A DNA stretch of 64,000 nt from Vibrio mimicus CAIM 602 (GCF_000338875.1 NZ_AOMO01000024.1:310001-374000), one strand, 5' to 3'; positions 10,998 through 22,277 are shown, counted from the first letter of the stretch. The notes: generated by a model not told the origin, from the letters alone. Made by a program: numbers and translations.

Positions 10998-11765
10998 TTA
11001 TCGCAAAAAAAGATTTTGGAAATTCGCGGTGGTTTTTTCTGCAACTTCAGTCAGTGAAACCCCTTTAAGCTGGGCAATATAAGCTGCAACTTCGACTACA
11101 TAGGCAGGTTGATTCTCTTTTCCTCGGTGCGGCACAGGTGCCAGATAAGGAGAATCTGTCTCGATCAATAGGCGATCCAGTGGCAAGGTTTTCACAACCT
11201 CTTTCAGTTCCGTTGCTTGTCTGAAGGTCACAATCCCAGAGATAGAGATATAAAAACCCAAATCCATTGCCGCCTGCGCAAAAGGCAAGTCTTCGGTAAA
11301 GCAATGAATTACACCGCCACAACGTTCTGCATGTCCTTCTCTCAGTAGCTGCAAAGTATCTTGCTGAGCATTACGAGTATGGATAATCAGTGGTTTATTC
11401 AGTGCGACTGCAGTTTCAATCTGCTGTCTAAAACGCAATTTTTGTAACTCTGCTGTTTCTGGTTGATAGTGGTAATCCAACCCTGTTTCACCTATCGCAA
11501 CCACTTTAGAATGCTGTGCATATTGGTGGAACAGATCGAGAGAAAAGTCACTCTCGACATCCAGAGGATGAACACCACAAGAAGCATAAACTTGCGGATA
11601 GGGTTCAATCATTTGCAACATTTGGGGGAAAGAACCGAGTGTGACACCTACCGATAGTAGATGTTCCACTTTCGCTTGACGTGCTTTCTTAATTACGTCA
11701 CTCACATCCGTGTGCAGATCTTGGTAATCCAACTTGTCGAGATGACAATGTGAATCTACAAACAT
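10998..11765 (-). CDS. TatD-family metal-dependent hydrolase/DNase (YcfH type)
   Basis: 255 aa TIM-barrel amidohydrolase fold. Metal-ligand motifs are intact: DSHCHLDKL at the N-terminus, GETGLDYHY, IHTRNA, VIHCF and ETDSPYLAP. Position after holB is the usual place of the TatD homologue YcfH. Related proteins are 3'-5' exonucleases or D-aminoacyl-tRNA deacylase-like hydrolases; the natural substrate of this branch is uncertain. Its start overlaps the holB stop by 10 nt. Confidence 0.9.
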   Translation of the reverse strand: MFVDSHCHLDKLDYQDLHTDVSDVIKKARQAKVEHLLSVGVTLGSFPQMLQMIEPYPQVYASCGVHPLDVESDFSLDLFHQYAQHSKVVAIGETGLDYHYQPETAELQKLRFRQQIETAVALNKPLIIHTRNAQQDTLQLLREGHAERCGGVIHCFTEDLPFAQAAMDLGFYISISGIVTFRQATELKEVVKTLPLDRLLIETDSPYLAPVPHRGKENQPAYVVEVAAYIAQLKGVSLTEVAEKTTANFQNLFLR

Positions 11766-12730
11766 GTTTCCTCATCAATAAATTGATAAAACCATTGCAA
11801 CAACAGTAGCTCTGTATTCAAACCGGTAAATTGGCTTAGCTGCTCGATAAGCGCCTCTAAAGCAGCAGTCTGTGCATAAAGTTTTTGGTAAGTAAATCGA
11901 CTCGCCAGCGATGAACTGACAGGGGTGAAATAGTCTTGTTGTACACCAAACTGGATTTTCTGCGCATCCACCAGTACACACCAAATCCAATAGAGATGTG
12001 TCGTTAAGTTAGCATCAATCAAAGAGATACACTTTAATTGCGCACTCACATCGCCATTGACCGCTGCAGCCAGTTGAGCCTCAATCTCACGATATTTGTC
12101 CACTCCCCCCTCAAGCATAAACGCACGAGTTTTGAGTGGCGAATCGGCACAAAGATGTAAGGCATAAGCTGGAGCATCAATGCTCTGATCTTTTAACCAC
12201 TCCATGACCAAAGACGTTGAGGGTGTTGGCACCACTAGCCTTTGACAACGACTCACAATCGTCGGTAATAAATGATTGATTCGTGAAGTGACCAAGATAA
12301 AAAGGCAATCTGGCGCGAGTTCTTCGAGTGTTTTCAGAAGCGCATTAGCCGCCGATTCATTCATTGCATCGGCAGGCTCAACAACAATCAGACGGTAACC
12401 GGAGAGTTGGGAAGACTCTTGAGCAACGCGATTAATATGCCGAATTTGCTCAACCGTGATCGACTTACCTACTTTTTCAGGCTTAACTACATGAAAGTCT
12501 GGATGGTTTCCAGCCTGCATTAGGCCGCAACTATGACAAAAGCCACATGGTTCACTGTTGCTGCTAGTACACATTAATGTGCGAGCCATATGCTCAACCA
12601 AGCTCTCAGCACCTACACCTTCAGGGGCTTGAATCAAAGTAGCCGCCGAGATTTTCTCGGCAGCTAGTCCGGCTTGCCACGGCAACCAAACCGGAGCCAA
12701 CCAAGGGTATAGCGTGTTCATGCTAGACAT
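11756..12730 (-). CDS. holB: DNA polymerase III delta' subunit (HolB)
   Basis: Clamp-loader subunit of the gamma complex. The N-terminal AAA-like domain contains the four-Cys zinc module ([18 protein letters not shown]) and the [10 protein letters not shown] sensor region; the C-terminal collar domain is less conserved. The start is uncertain: ATG 12730 ([11 protein letters not shown], weak GAG at 6 nt) is taken here; ATG 12721 (MNTLYPWL) fits the E. coli N-terminus MRWYPWL equally well. It overlaps the end of tmk by 8 nt, so translation is coupled. Confidence 0.9.
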   Translation of the reverse strand: MSSMNTLYPWLAPVWLPWQAGLAAEKISAATLIQAPEGVGAESLVEHMARTLMCTSSNSEPCGFCHSCGLMQAGNHPDFHVVKPEKVGKSITVEQIRHINRVAQESSQLSGYRLIVVEPADAMNESAANALLKTLEELAPDCLFILVTSRINHLLPTIVSRCQRLVVPTPSTSLVMEWLKDQSIDAPAYALHLCADSPLKTRAFMLEGGVDKYREIEAQLAAAVNGDVSAQLKCISLIDANLTTHLYWIWCVLVDAQKIQFGVQQDYFTPVSSSLASRFTYQKLYAQTAALEALIEQLSQFTGLNTELLLLQWFYQFIDEETCL

Positions 12731-13361
12731 GACCAACTCGGCTTAGCCAATGTTCAAGCGCGGTGCGAATATCTTTCGACACTTGCTCAATGGATTGTGC
12801 AGCATCAATCAATACGACAGATTCATCGCTTTCAGCCAATTCGAGATAACGCTGACGAGCACGCTCGAAGAAGCTGATATCCATCTTTTCAATACGGTCT
12901 AGCTCACCACGACCACGAGCTCGCTCTAAACCAAGTTTAGGATCAATATCCAAGTACAAAGTGAGGTCTGGCTTAAAATCACCCAATGCTGTTTGCTTAA
13001 GGTTTTTCATCGTACTGGGTGCAATTTGTCGACCACCACCTTGATAAGCTTGCGATGACATGTCATGACGGTCACCAACAACCCACACACCATCAGCCAA
13101 GGCAGGCTTAATCACGTTTTCGACTAATTGTACCCGTGCCGCATAAACCAACAGTAGCTCTGTGATATCTTGCAGCACTTCTCCCGGGTGATCTTCTTTC
13201 ACTAACGCTCGCAGTTTTTCAGCAAGCGCGGTGCCTCCCGGCTCACGAGTGCGTGTGATTTGATCGATACCGTGTTGGTGCAACGTCTCTACAACGACTT
13301 GAATAGCCGTACTTTTCCCTGCCCCTTCAAGGCCTTCAATTACGATAAATTTTGCATTCAT
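12723..13361 (-). CDS. tmk: thymidylate kinase
   Basis: 212 aa. It phosphorylates dTMP to dTDP. P-loop [10 protein letters not shown] at the N-terminus, the TREPGGT base-binding segment, [15 protein letters not shown] (dTMP binding) and a lid with [12 protein letters not shown], whose arginines fit the type II (E. coli-like) kinases. It overlaps mltG by the ATGA quadruplet. Confidence 0.95.
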   Translation of the reverse strand: MNAKFIVIEGLEGAGKSTAIQVVVETLHQHGIDQITRTREPGGTALAEKLRALVKEDHPGEVLQDITELLLVYAARVQLVENVIKPALADGVWVVGDRHDMSSQAYQGGGRQIAPSTMKNLKQTALGDFKPDLTLYLDIDPKLGLERARGRGELDRIEKMDISFFERARQRYLELAESDESVVLIDAAQSIEQVSKDIRTALEHWLSRVGHV

Positions 13362-14374
13362 TGTTTTGTTCTAAGTTTTTTTAGGTAGGCACGCACAGCG
13401 CGATTGTGATCGGCCAACGTTTTTGAAAATGTATGTCCACCCTCACCGCTGGCCACAAAATAGAGATAATTACTTTGCTCAGGATTGAGTGCCGCATAAA
13501 TTGATGCTTCGCCCGGCATAGCAATAGGCGTCGGTGGCAAACCATTGATTACATAAGTGTTGTATGGTGTACGAGCACGCAAATCTTTCTTACGAATATT
13601 GCCATCGTACGTTTCACCCATGCCGTAAATCACCGTCGGGTCTGTTTGTAAACGCATGCGTTTATTTAAGCGATTGATAAACACAGCCGCAATACGCTCA
13701 CGTTCTTCAGCGATTGATGTTTCTTTCTCAATAATTGAGGCCAGAATGAGCGCTTCATATGGAGTTTGGATCGGCAAGCCTTCTTGACGGTGCTCCCAGG
13801 TTACCTGCAGAAATTTTTCTAGCTTCTGATTCGCTCTTTTAAGAATGTCGAAATCACTCGTACCTTTTGTGAAATGATAGGTTTCGGCAAGGAATAATCC
13901 TTCGAGTTTTTCCTGCTCAATACCCAAAGCCTTAGCAATATCAGCCTCTGAAAGCCCAGTGAGCTGATGCTCAATGAATTCATTATTTTCTAGAATAGTT
14001 CGCCATTCTTGAAAACGGCTTCCTTCAACAAAAGTAATCGCGAATTGATGCTCTTTACCAGAAACAAGCAAAGCCAACGCTTGTTGTAGCGACATTTCAG
14101 GCAACAGTTTGTATGTGCCAGCTTTAATTTTAGCGAGCTCAGGATGAAAACGGCGCACCCAATCAGAAACAAAACTATCGTTTATCCAACCTTGTTCGGT
14201 TAACAGGACGAGTTCTCTATTAAGACTTGTTCCCGACGCAATCGTCACAAACTGCCCTTGCTCAATCTTCAGTGGCTGAGCAAGATACCTGTCCATCTGT
14301 TGAACAACATAGAAATAACTCCCTGCCGCAACACAGATCAGGGCAATAAAAACCAATACCAGCTTTTTAATCAC
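13358..14374 (-). CDS. mltG: endolytic murein transglycosylase MltG (YceG)
   Basis: 338 aa. One N-terminal transmembrane helix (about 5-25) anchors a periplasmic YceG domain, preceded by a LysM-like segment. The catalytic-site motif [20 protein letters not shown] contains the conserved Glu; [10 protein letters not shown] and PPTPIAMPG follow as in the family. MltG cleaves nascent glycan strands and sets their length. It overlaps pabC and tmk by four bases each. Confidence 0.93.
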   Translation of the reverse strand: MIKKLVLVFIALICVAAGSYFYVVQQMDRYLAQPLKIEQGQFVTIASGTSLNRELVLLTEQGWINDSFVSDWVRRFHPELAKIKAGTYKLLPEMSLQQALALLVSGKEHQFAITFVEGSRFQEWRTILENNEFIEHQLTGLSEADIAKALGIEQEKLEGLFLAETYHFTKGTSDFDILKRANQKLEKFLQVTWEHRQEGLPIQTPYEALILASIIEKETSIAEERERIAAVFINRLNKRMRLQTDPTVIYGMGETYDGNIRKKDLRARTPYNTYVINGLPPTPIAMPGEASIYAALNPEQSNYLYFVASGEGGHTFSKTLADHNRAVRAYLKKLRTKQ

Positions 14375-15174
14375 GAATTACTACTCTCCTGAAATCGTCG
14401 CGTCATACTACCTAGCGTAAACCGCTGTTCGCCAATTTGTTTTATCGGGGCTACTTCCAGTAGCGCATTGGTGATGAAGACTTCATCCGCAGCCAACAAC
14501 ATCTCAATAGTGAAATCATCTATAACAACAGAAAGCCCGACATGTTTCGCTTGTTCAATCACGCGCTGACGAGCAATACCCGCAACTCCCGCATTTTTTA
14601 AACAAGGCGTGTAAAGCTGCCCCTCTTTAAACCAAAATAGATTGGCAGATGTCGTTTCAATCACCTTACCATTGATATCGAGACAAACACCATCATCCAG
14701 CCCAGCGAAATCCATCTCTCGCTTAAGTAAAATTTGCTCAAGTCGATTATTGTGCTTATACCCCGCTAGCAGAGGATTTAACCCCATTCGCTGTTCACAA
14801 ATACCTAATGCCACCCCAGTTTGACGCCATTGCTCATAGTGAGGAGGAAAAGGAAAGGCGCTAATAGTAACACTGCTTTCACTCACTTGAGTAGGGCTGT
14901 AACCACGCCCACCTACACCTCGGCTAATGTGTATTTTCAGTCCAGCTTTTTCATCGGGAAGAGACATAGCTTGAATGCCCTGTAACACCAGATTCCAATC
15001 AGGTTGAGTGATATGTAGAGCATTTAGGGCTGCTTGTAATCGCGCGATATGCAAAGACCAATGCTGAACTTGTCCGTGTTTGGTCAGAATAGTAGTGAAA
15101 CAGCCATCGCCATATTGAAAAGATCGATCATGAATCGGCACATCATTGAGCCGTTTGCCATTAACCCAGTACAT
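14371..15174 (-). CDS. pabC: aminodeoxychorismate lyase (PabC)
   Basis: 267 aa from ATG 15174, chosen for GGAG 7 nt upstream and the start [20 protein letters not shown]; a longer frame upstream is unconserved. Fold-type IV PLP enzyme that releases pyruvate from 4-amino-4-deoxychorismate to give p-aminobenzoate for folate. The PLP-lysine is in [12 protein letters not shown], followed by ETTSANLFW. It is separated from fabF by a hairpin with a T tract that ends right at its ribosome site. Confidence 0.93.
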   Translation of the reverse strand: MYWVNGKRLNDVPIHDRSFQYGDGCFTTILTKHGQVQHWSLHIARLQAALNALHITQPDWNLVLQGIQAMSLPDEKAGLKIHISRGVGGRGYSPTQVSESSVTISAFPFPPHYEQWRQTGVALGICEQRMGLNPLLAGYKHNNRLEQILLKREMDFAGLDDGVCLDINGKVIETTSANLFWFKEGQLYTPCLKNAGVAGIARQRVIEQAKHVGLSVVIDDFTIEMLLAADEVFITNALLEVAPIKQIGEQRFTLGSMTRRFQESSNS

Positions 15175-15182
15175 GATCTCAC

Positions 15183-15222
15183 TCCATAAAAAGAAACGGC
15201 TCAATGCTATGCATCAAGCCGT
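15183..15222 (-). terminator. intra-operon terminator/attenuator between fabF and pabC
   Basis: On the minus strand a 12-bp stem (ACGGCTTGATGC / GCATTGAGCCGT, two G-T wobbles) with loop ATA is followed by TTCTTTTT. The pabC Shine-Dalgarno comes immediately after the T tract. It probably reduces read-through from the fab genes into pabC-mltG-tmk-holB-tatD. Confidence 0.7.
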
Positions 15223-15251
15223 CTTAACTCAAGTAAAGACTGGTGAAGTTT

Positions 15252-16496
15252 TTACATGCGTTTGAAAATCAAGCTACCGTTAGTACCGCCAAAGCCGAAC
15301 GAGTTACACATTGCGTATTCCATGTTCTCAACTTTACGTGCTACATGTGGCACCAAATCCACACCTAAATCTTCTTCTGGATTATCCAGATTGATGGTTG
15401 GCGGTACGATTTGGTCAACTAAAGACATCACAGTGATGATCGCTTCCGCTGAACCTGCAGCACCTAACAAATGGCCCGTCATTGACTTAGTCGATGAAAT
15501 TAACACTTGCTTAGTACCCGCTTCACCCAGAGCGCGTTTAATGCCTTTCACTTCAGCAACGTCGCCCGCTGGTGTTGATGTGCCATGAGCATTGACGTAG
15601 CCGATTTGCTCACCAGTCACACCTGCATCACGCATTGCAGCTTCCATCGCCAGCGCACCACCTGAGCCGTCTTCGCTTGGTGAAGTCATGTGATAAGCAT
15701 CACCCGACATACCAAAGCCGACTACTTCAGCGTAGATTTTCGCGCCACGCGCTTTTGCGTGCTCGTATTCTTCCAGCACCATGACACCAGCACCGTCACC
15801 CAGAACAAAACCATCACGATCTTTATCCCAAGGACGAGAAGCTTTTTGCGGTTCATCGTTACGAGTCGAGAGTGCTTTCGCAGCACCAAAACCAGCCATA
15901 CCCAATGGGGTAGATGCTTTTTCTGCACCACCAGCCACCATGGCATCTGCATCACCGTAAGCAATCATGCGTGCTGCATGGCCGATGTTATGCAAGCCTG
16001 TCGTACAAGCAGTTGAGATCGCAATGTTTGGACCACGTAGACCACGCATGATAGACAGATTACCCGCAATCATATTCACAATGGTCGATGGTACGAAGAA
16101 AGGGCTAACCTTACGTGGGCCTTTCTCCATCAATGCTTGATGTCCCGTTTCAATCAGCTCAAGGCCACCGATACCAGAACCAATCGCTACACCAATACGT
16201 GCAGCATTTTCTTCATTAACTTCTAGGCCTGAATCTTCCAAAGCCTGAATACCCGCAGCAATACCATATTGGATAAACAAATCCATTTTGCGGGCATCTT
16301 TTTTTGACATGTACTGCTCGCAGTCAAAATCTTTTACTAGGCCTGCGAAACGAGTAGAAAAATTGGTAGTGTCGAAGTGCTCAATGTTGACGATGCCGCT
16401 TTGGCCGGCCAACAAGGCTTTCCAAGATGACTCTACAGTGTTGCCTACCGGTGACAACATACCCATGCCAGTGACAACAACGCGACGCTTGGACAC
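15252..16496 (-). CDS. fabF: beta-ketoacyl-ACP synthase II (FabF)
   Basis: 414 aa. The elongating condensing enzyme of type II fatty acid synthesis, which also gives temperature control of cis-vaccenate in E. coli. Catalytic Cys in [15 protein letters not shown], histidines in [12 protein letters not shown] and [11 protein letters not shown], and the C-terminal NSFGFGGTN loop. Start [18 protein letters not shown] is standard. It lies 89 nt downstream of acpP, with a hairpin terminator in between. Confidence 0.97.
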   Translation of the reverse strand: MSKRRVVVTGMGMLSPVGNTVESSWKALLAGQSGIVNIEHFDTTNFSTRFAGLVKDFDCEQYMSKKDARKMDLFIQYGIAAGIQALEDSGLEVNEENAARIGVAIGSGIGGLELIETGHQALMEKGPRKVSPFFVPSTIVNMIAGNLSIMRGLRGPNIAISTACTTGLHNIGHAARMIAYGDADAMVAGGAEKASTPLGMAGFGAAKALSTRNDEPQKASRPWDKDRDGFVLGDGAGVMVLEEYEHAKARGAKIYAEVVGFGMSGDAYHMTSPSEDGSGGALAMEAAMRDAGVTGEQIGYVNAHGTSTPAGDVAEVKGIKRALGEAGTKQVLISSTKSMTGHLLGAAGSAEAIITVMSLVDQIVPPTINLDNPEEDLGVDLVPHVARKVENMEYAMCNSFGFGGTNGSLIFKRM

Positions 16497-16547
16497 GATA
16501 ATATTCTCCGGAATTGAAATTGAAATGAGAGAGTTTTTGAGAACTAA

Positions 16548-16577
16548 GAAAAATTCAGGCGGCCAGTGAGCCGCCTG
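16548..16577 (-). terminator. terminator after acpP
   Basis: On the minus strand CAGGCGGC / GCCGCCTG forms an 8-bp GC stem with a 6-nt loop, followed by AATTTTTC. It starts 8 nt after the acpP stop and before the fabF ribosome site, which would let acpP be transcribed in excess of fabF. Confidence 0.75.
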
Positions 16578-16585
16578 AGGAGAGA

Positions 16586-16822
16586 TTACTGAGCGTTGCT
16601 GGTTACGTAATCGATCGCAGCTTGAACAGTAGTGATTTTCTCTGCTTCTTCATCAGGAATCTCAGTATCGAATTCCTCTTCCAGAGCCATTACCAGCTCA
16701 ACAGTGTCAAGAGAATCAGCACCCAGGTCTTCAACGAAAGAAGATTCATTCTTTACTTCTGCTTCGTCTACACCTAGCTGTTCAACAATGATTTTCTTTA
16801 CGCGTTCTTCGATGTTGCTCAT
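16586..16822 (-). CDS. acpP: acyl carrier protein (AcpP)
   Basis: 78 aa from ATG 16822 (AAGGA upstream; [18 protein letters not shown]). Carrier of growing acyl chains on 4'-phosphopantetheine. The modified Ser is in [18 protein letters not shown], and helix II is acidic as expected. The apparent in-frame extension upstream of this ATG is not part of the family. There is a 233-nt gap to fabG that should contain a dedicated acpP promoter. Confidence 0.98.
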   Translation of the reverse strand: MSNIEERVKKIIVEQLGVDEAEVKNESSFVEDLGADSLDTVELVMALEEEFDTEIPDEEAEKITTVQAAIDYVTSNAQ

Positions 16823-17055
16823 TTTTTCTTTTCCTTTACAGATTTCGCCTAATGCGATGATTCCGTAGTTTATTCGAACTAGGGAAAGTTGCAAGCGTGA
16901 GGTTTCTGGTCTAACCACAAATTAGGCGATTTTAACCGAAATTCACACCATTTTTGATATAAATCATGCATAAATATTGTGCATGTTACCTACATTTTTC
17001 ACACAATTTCGCCTCATACAACTCATATTTTGTGAGTTTCAATGAGGCAAAAATG

Positions 17056-17802
17056 CTAGATCATGTACATACCACCGTTAACATGCAGAGTTTCACCGGT
17101 GATGTATGCCGCTTCTGGTGATGCAAGGAAAGCAACCGCAGACGCAATTTCACGAGGATCCCCCAGTCGACCTGCTGGAACCTGCGCTAGTGTAGCAGTA
17201 CGTTGCTCGTCATTCAGCGCTTTTGTCATATCAGTTTCGATAAAACCTGGTGCAACTGTGTTGACTGTCACACCACGCGATGCAACTTCACGCGCCATTG
17301 ACTTAGTAAAGCCAATTACGCCCGCTTTTGCTGCGGCATAGTTTGCTTGACCCGCGTTACCCATAGTACCCACAACAGAACCTACGTTGATAATGCGACC
17401 TTGGCGTTTTTTCATCATGCCGCGCAATACTGCTTTAGACAGACGGAAAATCGAAGTCAGGTTGGTCTCCATAATATCTGACCACTCTTCTTCTTTCATA
17501 CGCATCAGCAGGTTATCGCGAGTGATACCAGCGTTATTCACCAGAATATCTACACCACCAAACTCATCAGTGATGGTTTTCAGAACCGCTTCAATAGACT
17601 CAGGATTGGTCACATTCAGTGCCATGCCTTTGCCATTGTCACCCAAGTAGTCACTGATCGCTTGCGCACCGCTTTCGCTGGTTGCTGTACCAATCACTTT
17701 GGCACCGCGTTCGGCTAAGAGTTCAGCAATCGCTTTACCAATACCGCGGCTTGCACCTGTCACTAGGGCAACTTTGCCTTCTAGATTCATGAATTGACTC
17801 AT
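17056..17802 (-). CDS. fabG: 3-oxoacyl-ACP reductase (FabG)
   Basis: 248 aa SDR. NADP-binding TGASRGIGKAIA, NNAG, the active-site Ser in VGSVVG and YAAAKAG (YxxxK). Reduces beta-ketoacyl-ACP with NADPH. AGGAAG lies before ATG 17802; a second in-frame ATG (MNLEGKVALVTG) lies 12 nt later and is also possible. It is 15 nt downstream of fabD. Confidence 0.97.
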   Translation of the reverse strand: MSQFMNLEGKVALVTGASRGIGKAIAELLAERGAKVIGTATSESGAQAISDYLGDNGKGMALNVTNPESIEAVLKTITDEFGGVDILVNNAGITRDNLLMRMKEEEWSDIMETNLTSIFRLSKAVLRGMMKKRQGRIINVGSVVGTMGNAGQANYAAAKAGVIGFTKSMAREVASRGVTVNTVAPGFIETDMTKALNDEQRTATLAQVPAGRLGDPREIASAVAFLASPEAAYITGETLHVNGGMYMI

Positions 17803-17817
17803 GTTTTCTTCCTGTTG

Positions 17818-18741
17818 TTATTTCACCGCATCCAAAGAAGCCACATCGTTTACCGCGGCACCTTCAAGGGTTTTTACAATACGTTTTGTTAGACCAGTCA
17901 ATACCTTACCCGGTCCCATTTCAATCAGCTTTTCGACACCTTGTGCGCTCATTTGTTCAACACACTCAGTCCAACGTACTGGGCTATACAGTTGACGAAC
18001 CAGTGCTTCTTTAATTTTGGCAGGGTCAGTTTCAGCTGCAACATCGACGTTATTGATTACTGGGATTTGTGGTGTATTAAATTCAAGTTCAGCTAAGGTT
18101 TTCGCCAATTCATCTGCCGCAGGCTTCATCAGTGCACAGTGTGAAGGCACTGAAACAGGCAGAGGCAGAGCACGTTTTGCACCCGCTTCTTTACACAGAA
18201 CGCCGGCGCGCTCAACGGCGTCTTTTTGACCCGCGATAACCACTTGGCCTGGAGAGTTGAAGTTAACTGGAGATACCACTTCGCCTTGCGCCGCTTCTGC
18301 ACACGCTTTAGCAATCGCTTCATCTTCTAGACCAATGATCGCATACATTGCTCCCGTACCTGCTGGCACAGCTTGTTGCATCAGTTGTCCACGCAATTCA
18401 ACTAGCTTGATCGCTTGTTTAAAATCGATAACGCCCGCACACACTAATGCTGAATACTCACCCAAGCTGTGACCCGCCAATACCACAGGTTGCTCAAGGC
18501 CAAGTTGTTGCCATACGCGCCAAATTGCAACAGATGCTGCTAACAAAGCAGGCTGAGTACGGAAAGTTTGGTTTAGGTCTTCCACTGGGCCATCTTGAAC
18601 CAGAGCCCACAGATCGTAGCCAAGAACTTCAGAGGCTTCTGCGAACGTTTGTTTTACAACATCATACTGCTGCGCAAGATCAGCCAGCATACCCACCGCT
18701 TGCGAGCCCTGACCTGGGAAAACGATAGCAAACTTACTCAT
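17818..18741 (-). CDS. fabD: malonyl-CoA:ACP transacylase (FabD)
   Basis: 307 aa from ATG 18741 (AAGGAA at about 7 nt; MSKFAIVFPGQGSQAVGM). Transfers malonyl from CoA to ACP. The nucleophile Ser is in AGHSLGEYSAL, and the catalytic His in VPSHCALM. It sits between fabH and fabG as in E. coli. Confidence 0.97.
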   Translation of the reverse strand: MSKFAIVFPGQGSQAVGMLADLAQQYDVVKQTFAEASEVLGYDLWALVQDGPVEDLNQTFRTQPALLAASVAIWRVWQQLGLEQPVVLAGHSLGEYSALVCAGVIDFKQAIKLVELRGQLMQQAVPAGTGAMYAIIGLEDEAIAKACAEAAQGEVVSPVNFNSPGQVVIAGQKDAVERAGVLCKEAGAKRALPLPVSVPSHCALMKPAADELAKTLAELEFNTPQIPVINNVDVAAETDPAKIKEALVRQLYSPVRWTECVEQMSAQGVEKLIEMGPGKVLTGLTKRIVKTLEGAAVNDVASLDAVK

Positions 18742-18810
18742 AAATCTTTCCTTCATCTAAGAATGGATAAGGAGTCTTACGACCCCTTAAAGTCAAAATT
18801 CATCGTGCGT

Positions 18811-19761
18811 TTAGAACTTCACCAGAGCAGAGCCCCAAGTGAAACCGCCACCAAAAGCTTCGAGCAGTAGCATCTGCCCACGCTTGATACGGCCGTCACG
18901 AACCGCTTCATCTAACGCCGTTGGCACGGTAGCCGCTGAGGTATTGCCGTGGCGATCTAACGTCACCACAACCTGATCCAACGACATCGAGAGCTTTTTC
19001 GCTGTTGCGGAAATGATTCGATAGTTAGCTTGGTGCGGAACCAGCCAATCAAGCTCGGATTTATGCATATCATTGGCTTTTAAAGTATCTACTACTAGCT
19101 TAGACAACTGAGTCACCGCAACTTTGAACACTTCGTTACCTGCCATGTGCAGCCATTTATCACTGTCGCCGCCACGAACAGGCACTTCAAGGCTTAGTAA
19201 ATCGCCATACTCACCATCCGCATGAATGTGAGTAGAAAGAATGCCCGGCTCATTACTTGCGCCAATCACCACCGCGCCTGCACCATCACCAAACAAAATA
19301 ATGGTTGAGCGATCGGTTGGATCACAAGATTTCGATAGTGCATCGGAACCAATCACTAAAATATTTTTGCAGACACCTGATTTCACATGCTGATCAGCAA
19401 TCGATAAGGCGTACATAAAACCAGAGCAAGCGGCTGCTAAATCAAACGCAGGGCAACCTTTAATGCCGAGCTTACCTTGTACTTGGCAAGCTGCAGACGG
19501 AAATGTGTGGCTAGGACTTGTCGTTGCCACAATAATCATATCGATGTCGTTTTTATCGATACCCGCCATGTCTATGGCATTTTGTGCAGCATAGAAGGCC
19601 ATATCGGCAACAGTTTCATTGTCAGCAGCAATGCGACGCTCGCGAATACCAGTACGAGCAACAATCCACTCATCACTGGTGTCTACCATTTTCTCTAAGT
19701 CTGCGTTTGTACGCACCTGAGATGGCAGGTAGCTGCCAGTACCTAAAATTTTGCTATACAT
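18811..19761 (-). CDS. fabH: beta-ketoacyl-ACP synthase III (FabH)
   Basis: 316 aa. Initiates fatty acid synthesis by condensing acetyl-CoA with malonyl-ACP. Catalytic triad visible: Cys in [12 protein letters not shown], His in VPHQANYRI, Asn in GNTSAATVP. Start [19 protein letters not shown] is typical. It is 5 nt downstream of plsX. Confidence 0.97.
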   Translation of the reverse strand: MYSKILGTGSYLPSQVRTNADLEKMVDTSDEWIVARTGIRERRIAADNETVADMAFYAAQNAIDMAGIDKNDIDMIIVATTSPSHTFPSAACQVQGKLGIKGCPAFDLAAACSGFMYALSIADQHVKSGVCKNILVIGSDALSKSCDPTDRSTIILFGDGAGAVVIGASNEPGILSTHIHADGEYGDLLSLEVPVRGGDSDKWLHMAGNEVFKVAVTQLSKLVVDTLKANDMHKSELDWLVPHQANYRIISATAKKLSMSLDQVVVTLDRHGNTSAATVPTALDEAVRDGRIKRGQMLLLEAFGGGFTWGSALVKF

Positions 19762-19766
19762 GAAGA

Positions 19767-20792
19767 CTAATAATGCCTCTCGAGTAAAACCGTTTCCAAA
19801 CGATCGCTTATACGGCTGGGTACTTGTCGTTTCACCTCATGTACCGCTTCAGAAATCGCATTCACGACAGCGGATACATCAGCACTTCCATGACTCTTAA
19901 TGACAATGCCGCGCAATCCTAGCAAACTTGCGCCGTTATACTGGTCGGGGTTCAGGGTTTTTAATTCAGTAAAAAGCTCAGAAAACAGTTTTCTTGCTAT
20001 CCAACCCTTTATGGATGAGCCTAAAAGTGATTTTTTTAACTTATCGATAAAGAGTTGCGCTGTTCCTTCACACGCTTTAAGGCAGATGTTTCCAACAAAG
20101 CCATCGCACACTATCACATCTGCAGCATCGGTTAATAGCTGATTACCCTCAATATAGCCGATGAAATTAATGGCCTGAGTTTGTGCGAGCATCTCAGCAC
20201 AACGCTTAACCAGATCATTACCTTTAATCTCTTCTGCACCAATGTTCAAAATCGCTACACGAGGAGTCTGCTGCAAATGTTGCTCAGCTAACGCCGCGCC
20301 CATCACGGCAAATTGAAACAGAGAATCGGCATCACTCGACACATTTGCACCTAAATCAAGCATCCAGGTTTTGCGTCCGGAAATGGTTGGCAATGCCGAA
20401 ACCAGTGCTGGACGGTCAATACCAGGCAGAAGCTTGAGACGAAAACGTGACAACGCCATCAAAGCACCCGTATTTCCACCACTGACACACGCATCCGCTT
20501 GATTATCAGCAACGAGATCAATCGCGATACCCATTGAACTACCAGTACTATGGCGCAAGGCAAGAGAGGGTTTTTCGGAGTTGGAGATAACACGGTCACT
20601 GTGCACAATACTTAAACGAGTATTGGGTGAGTAACCTAGGAGAGAGAGTTGTTGAGCAATCTGATGACGATCACCCACTAAGATCACTTTTAGCTCTGGG
20701 AAATGTGACAGTGCCTGCACGGCGGCAGGCACTGTAACGCGCGGACCGAAATCCCCGCCCATTGCATCAAGTGCAACGGTTAAATTTTGCAA
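19767..20792 (-). CDS. plsX: phosphate acyltransferase (PlsX)
   Basis: 341 aa. Converts acyl-ACP to acyl-phosphate for phospholipid synthesis with PlsY. Begins with the signature [25 protein letters not shown] and [15 protein letters not shown] motifs follow. Peripheral membrane enzyme. Lies 9 nt after rpmF, the usual order rpmF-plsX-fabH. Confidence 0.96.
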   Translation of the reverse strand: MQNLTVALDAMGGDFGPRVTVPAAVQALSHFPELKVILVGDRHQIAQQLSLLGYSPNTRLSIVHSDRVISNSEKPSLALRHSTGSSMGIAIDLVADNQADACVSGGNTGALMALSRFRLKLLPGIDRPALVSALPTISGRKTWMLDLGANVSSDADSLFQFAVMGAALAEQHLQQTPRVAILNIGAEEIKGNDLVKRCAEMLAQTQAINFIGYIEGNQLLTDAADVIVCDGFVGNICLKACEGTAQLFIDKLKKSLLGSSIKGWIARKLFSELFTELKTLNPDQYNGASLLGLRGIVIKSHGSADVSAVVNAISEAVHEVKRQVPSRISDRLETVLLERHY

Positions 20793-20801
20793 AGGTCAAC
20801 C

Positions 20802-20972
20802 TTACTTGTTGATAACCTTTTTACCACGGTAGTAACCTTCAGCGGTTACGTTGTGGCGCAGGTGAGTTTCACCTGAAGTTGCGTCTACAGATAGCGCTGC
20901 AGCTGTTAGCGCATCGTGTGAACGACGCATACCACGTCTTGAACGTGTTTTACGGTTTTGTTGTACGGCCAT
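20802..20972 (-). CDS. rpmF: 50S ribosomal protein L32
   Basis: 56 aa: [20 protein letters not shown] at the start, then the Leu/Ala-rich middle and [11 protein letters not shown] at the end. This is the Cys-less (C-minus) form of L32, lacking the zinc ribbon. AGGAG lies upstream of ATG 20972. It is flanked by yceD and plsX as in most gammaproteobacteria. Confidence 0.97.
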   Translation of the reverse strand: MAVQQNRKTRSRRGMRRSHDALTAAALSVDATSGETHLRHNVTAEGYYRGKKVINK

Positions 20973-21006
20973 GGACCCTACTCCTATGTTAAGAATGCTT
21001 AGCGAA

Positions 21007-21531
21007 TTACTTCTTCAAGCTTTTTAAAACATCGAATGGATTCGGCTTCTCTTCCAAAATTTCTTCCGGAAGTTCACCAAACACCAAATTGTCTGAATCA
21101 ACGCTACAATCCGCTTCGTCGTGCATTGCTACTTGAGGCAAATTTAAGATGAACTCGTCTTCAACTAACTGAACTAGGTCAACCTCGCCAAACTCGTTTA
21201 GATCTACCAAATCATACTCGTCTGGGGCGTCTTCTTCACTTTTACGACCTAAATAAGGAGTATAAGTAAATTCAACTTCACACTCGTGTGCGAAAACCTC
21301 GTTACAGCGCTGACACTCTAAATCAACTCCGATGTTAGCTTTACCAGAGATAACAACCAGTTGCTGTTCATCAATCTCAAATGACAATGAAACTTCAGCG
21401 TCGCGTTTAACGCCTGCGACTGACTCCTCTAAGCGCTTGAACAGATTAACTTGGATGATACCATCAAAGTCTAATCTTTTCTGAGCGGCTTTAGCCGGAT
21501 CAACCGTTCGCGGTATTTTTACCTTTTGCAT
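21007..21531 (-). CDS. yceD: YceD/DUF177 family protein (23S rRNA accumulation protein)
   Basis: 174 aa, acidic. The DUF177 core contains the CQRCNEVF motif and an acidic C-terminal tail. YceD is linked to 23S rRNA accumulation in E. coli and plants and is nearly always next to rpmF. Start [20 protein letters not shown] matches the family. First gene of the leftward cluster, divergent from maf. Confidence 0.9.
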   Translation of the reverse strand: MQKVKIPRTVDPAKAAQKRLDFDGIIQVNLFKRLEESVAGVKRDAEVSLSFEIDEQQLVVISGKANIGVDLECQRCNEVFAHECEVEFTYTPYLGRKSEEDAPDEYDLVDLNEFGEVDLVQLVEDEFILNLPQVAMHDEADCSVDSDNLVFGELPEEILEEKPNPFDVLKSLKK

Positions 21532-21678
21532 AGGGCGCGAATATTATCTTCCAAAACAGATTTAGTCAAAGAAAAAGGCAAAAAACTTGGTTTTTTTTCC
21601 CTTTCCACAGAGAGCATTATGAACAGCGCATTAGGATAAGTTATGCTGCTGCCAAACACGCGATGATTGTAAAGTAAA

Positions 21679-22260
21679 ATGCAAAATTACCAACTAGTTT
21701 TAGCTTCCACTTCTCCATTTCGCCAACAAATTCTAGCGAAACTGAAGTTGCCTTTTATCACCTCCAAGCCAGATTGCGATGAAACCCCACTAATCGGCGA
21801 ATCGCCAGAACATTTGGTGATGCGCTTAGCGGAAAACAAAGCGCGCAGTTGTTTTTTGGAGGAGCCAAGCTTAGTGATTGGTTCCGATCAGGTTTGTGTG
21901 ATCGATAATGAAATCATCGGCAAACCCTTAACCACGGAAAAGGCCGTCGAGCAACTTTTACGTCAAAGTGGCAAGGCCATTACTTTTTATACGGGTTTAG
22001 CGCTTTTTAATAACCGAACTCAGCAAACCCATGCCCTTTGCGATACCTTCACTGTTCATTTTCGAACCTTATCAGAAAGTATGGCCAGACGTTATGTTGA
22101 AGCTGAACAACCACTTCATTGTGCTGGTAGTTTTAAAAGTGAAGGCTTAGGAATTGCGCTGTTTGAGCGATTGGAAGGTGATGACCCCAATTCTCTCATC
22201 GGCTTGCCGCTGATTAAGCTGATTCAACTGCTTGAACAAGAAGGTTTACGAGTAATCTGA
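21679..22260 (+). CDS. maf: Maf-like nucleotide pyrophosphatase (YceF type, m7GTP)
   Basis: 193 aa. Maf/HAM1 fold: N-terminal [12 protein letters not shown], the conserved SKPDCDET segment, GSDQV (catalytic Asp) and [12 protein letters not shown]. Proteins in this position (YceF, beside rluC and yceD) hydrolyse 7-methyl-GTP, so this subtype is preferred over the dTTP/UTP-specific YhdE type. Confidence 0.9.
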   Translation: MQNYQLVLASTSPFRQQILAKLKLPFITSKPDCDETPLIGESPEHLVMRLAENKARSCFLEEPSLVIGSDQVCVIDNEIIGKPLTTEKAVEQLLRQSGKAITFYTGLALFNNRTQQTHALCDTFTVHFRTLSESMARRYVEAEQPLHCAGSFKSEGLGIALFERLEGDDPNSLIGLPLIKLIQLLEQEGLRVI

Positions 22261-22277
22261 CCTTCTACCCCATAAGC

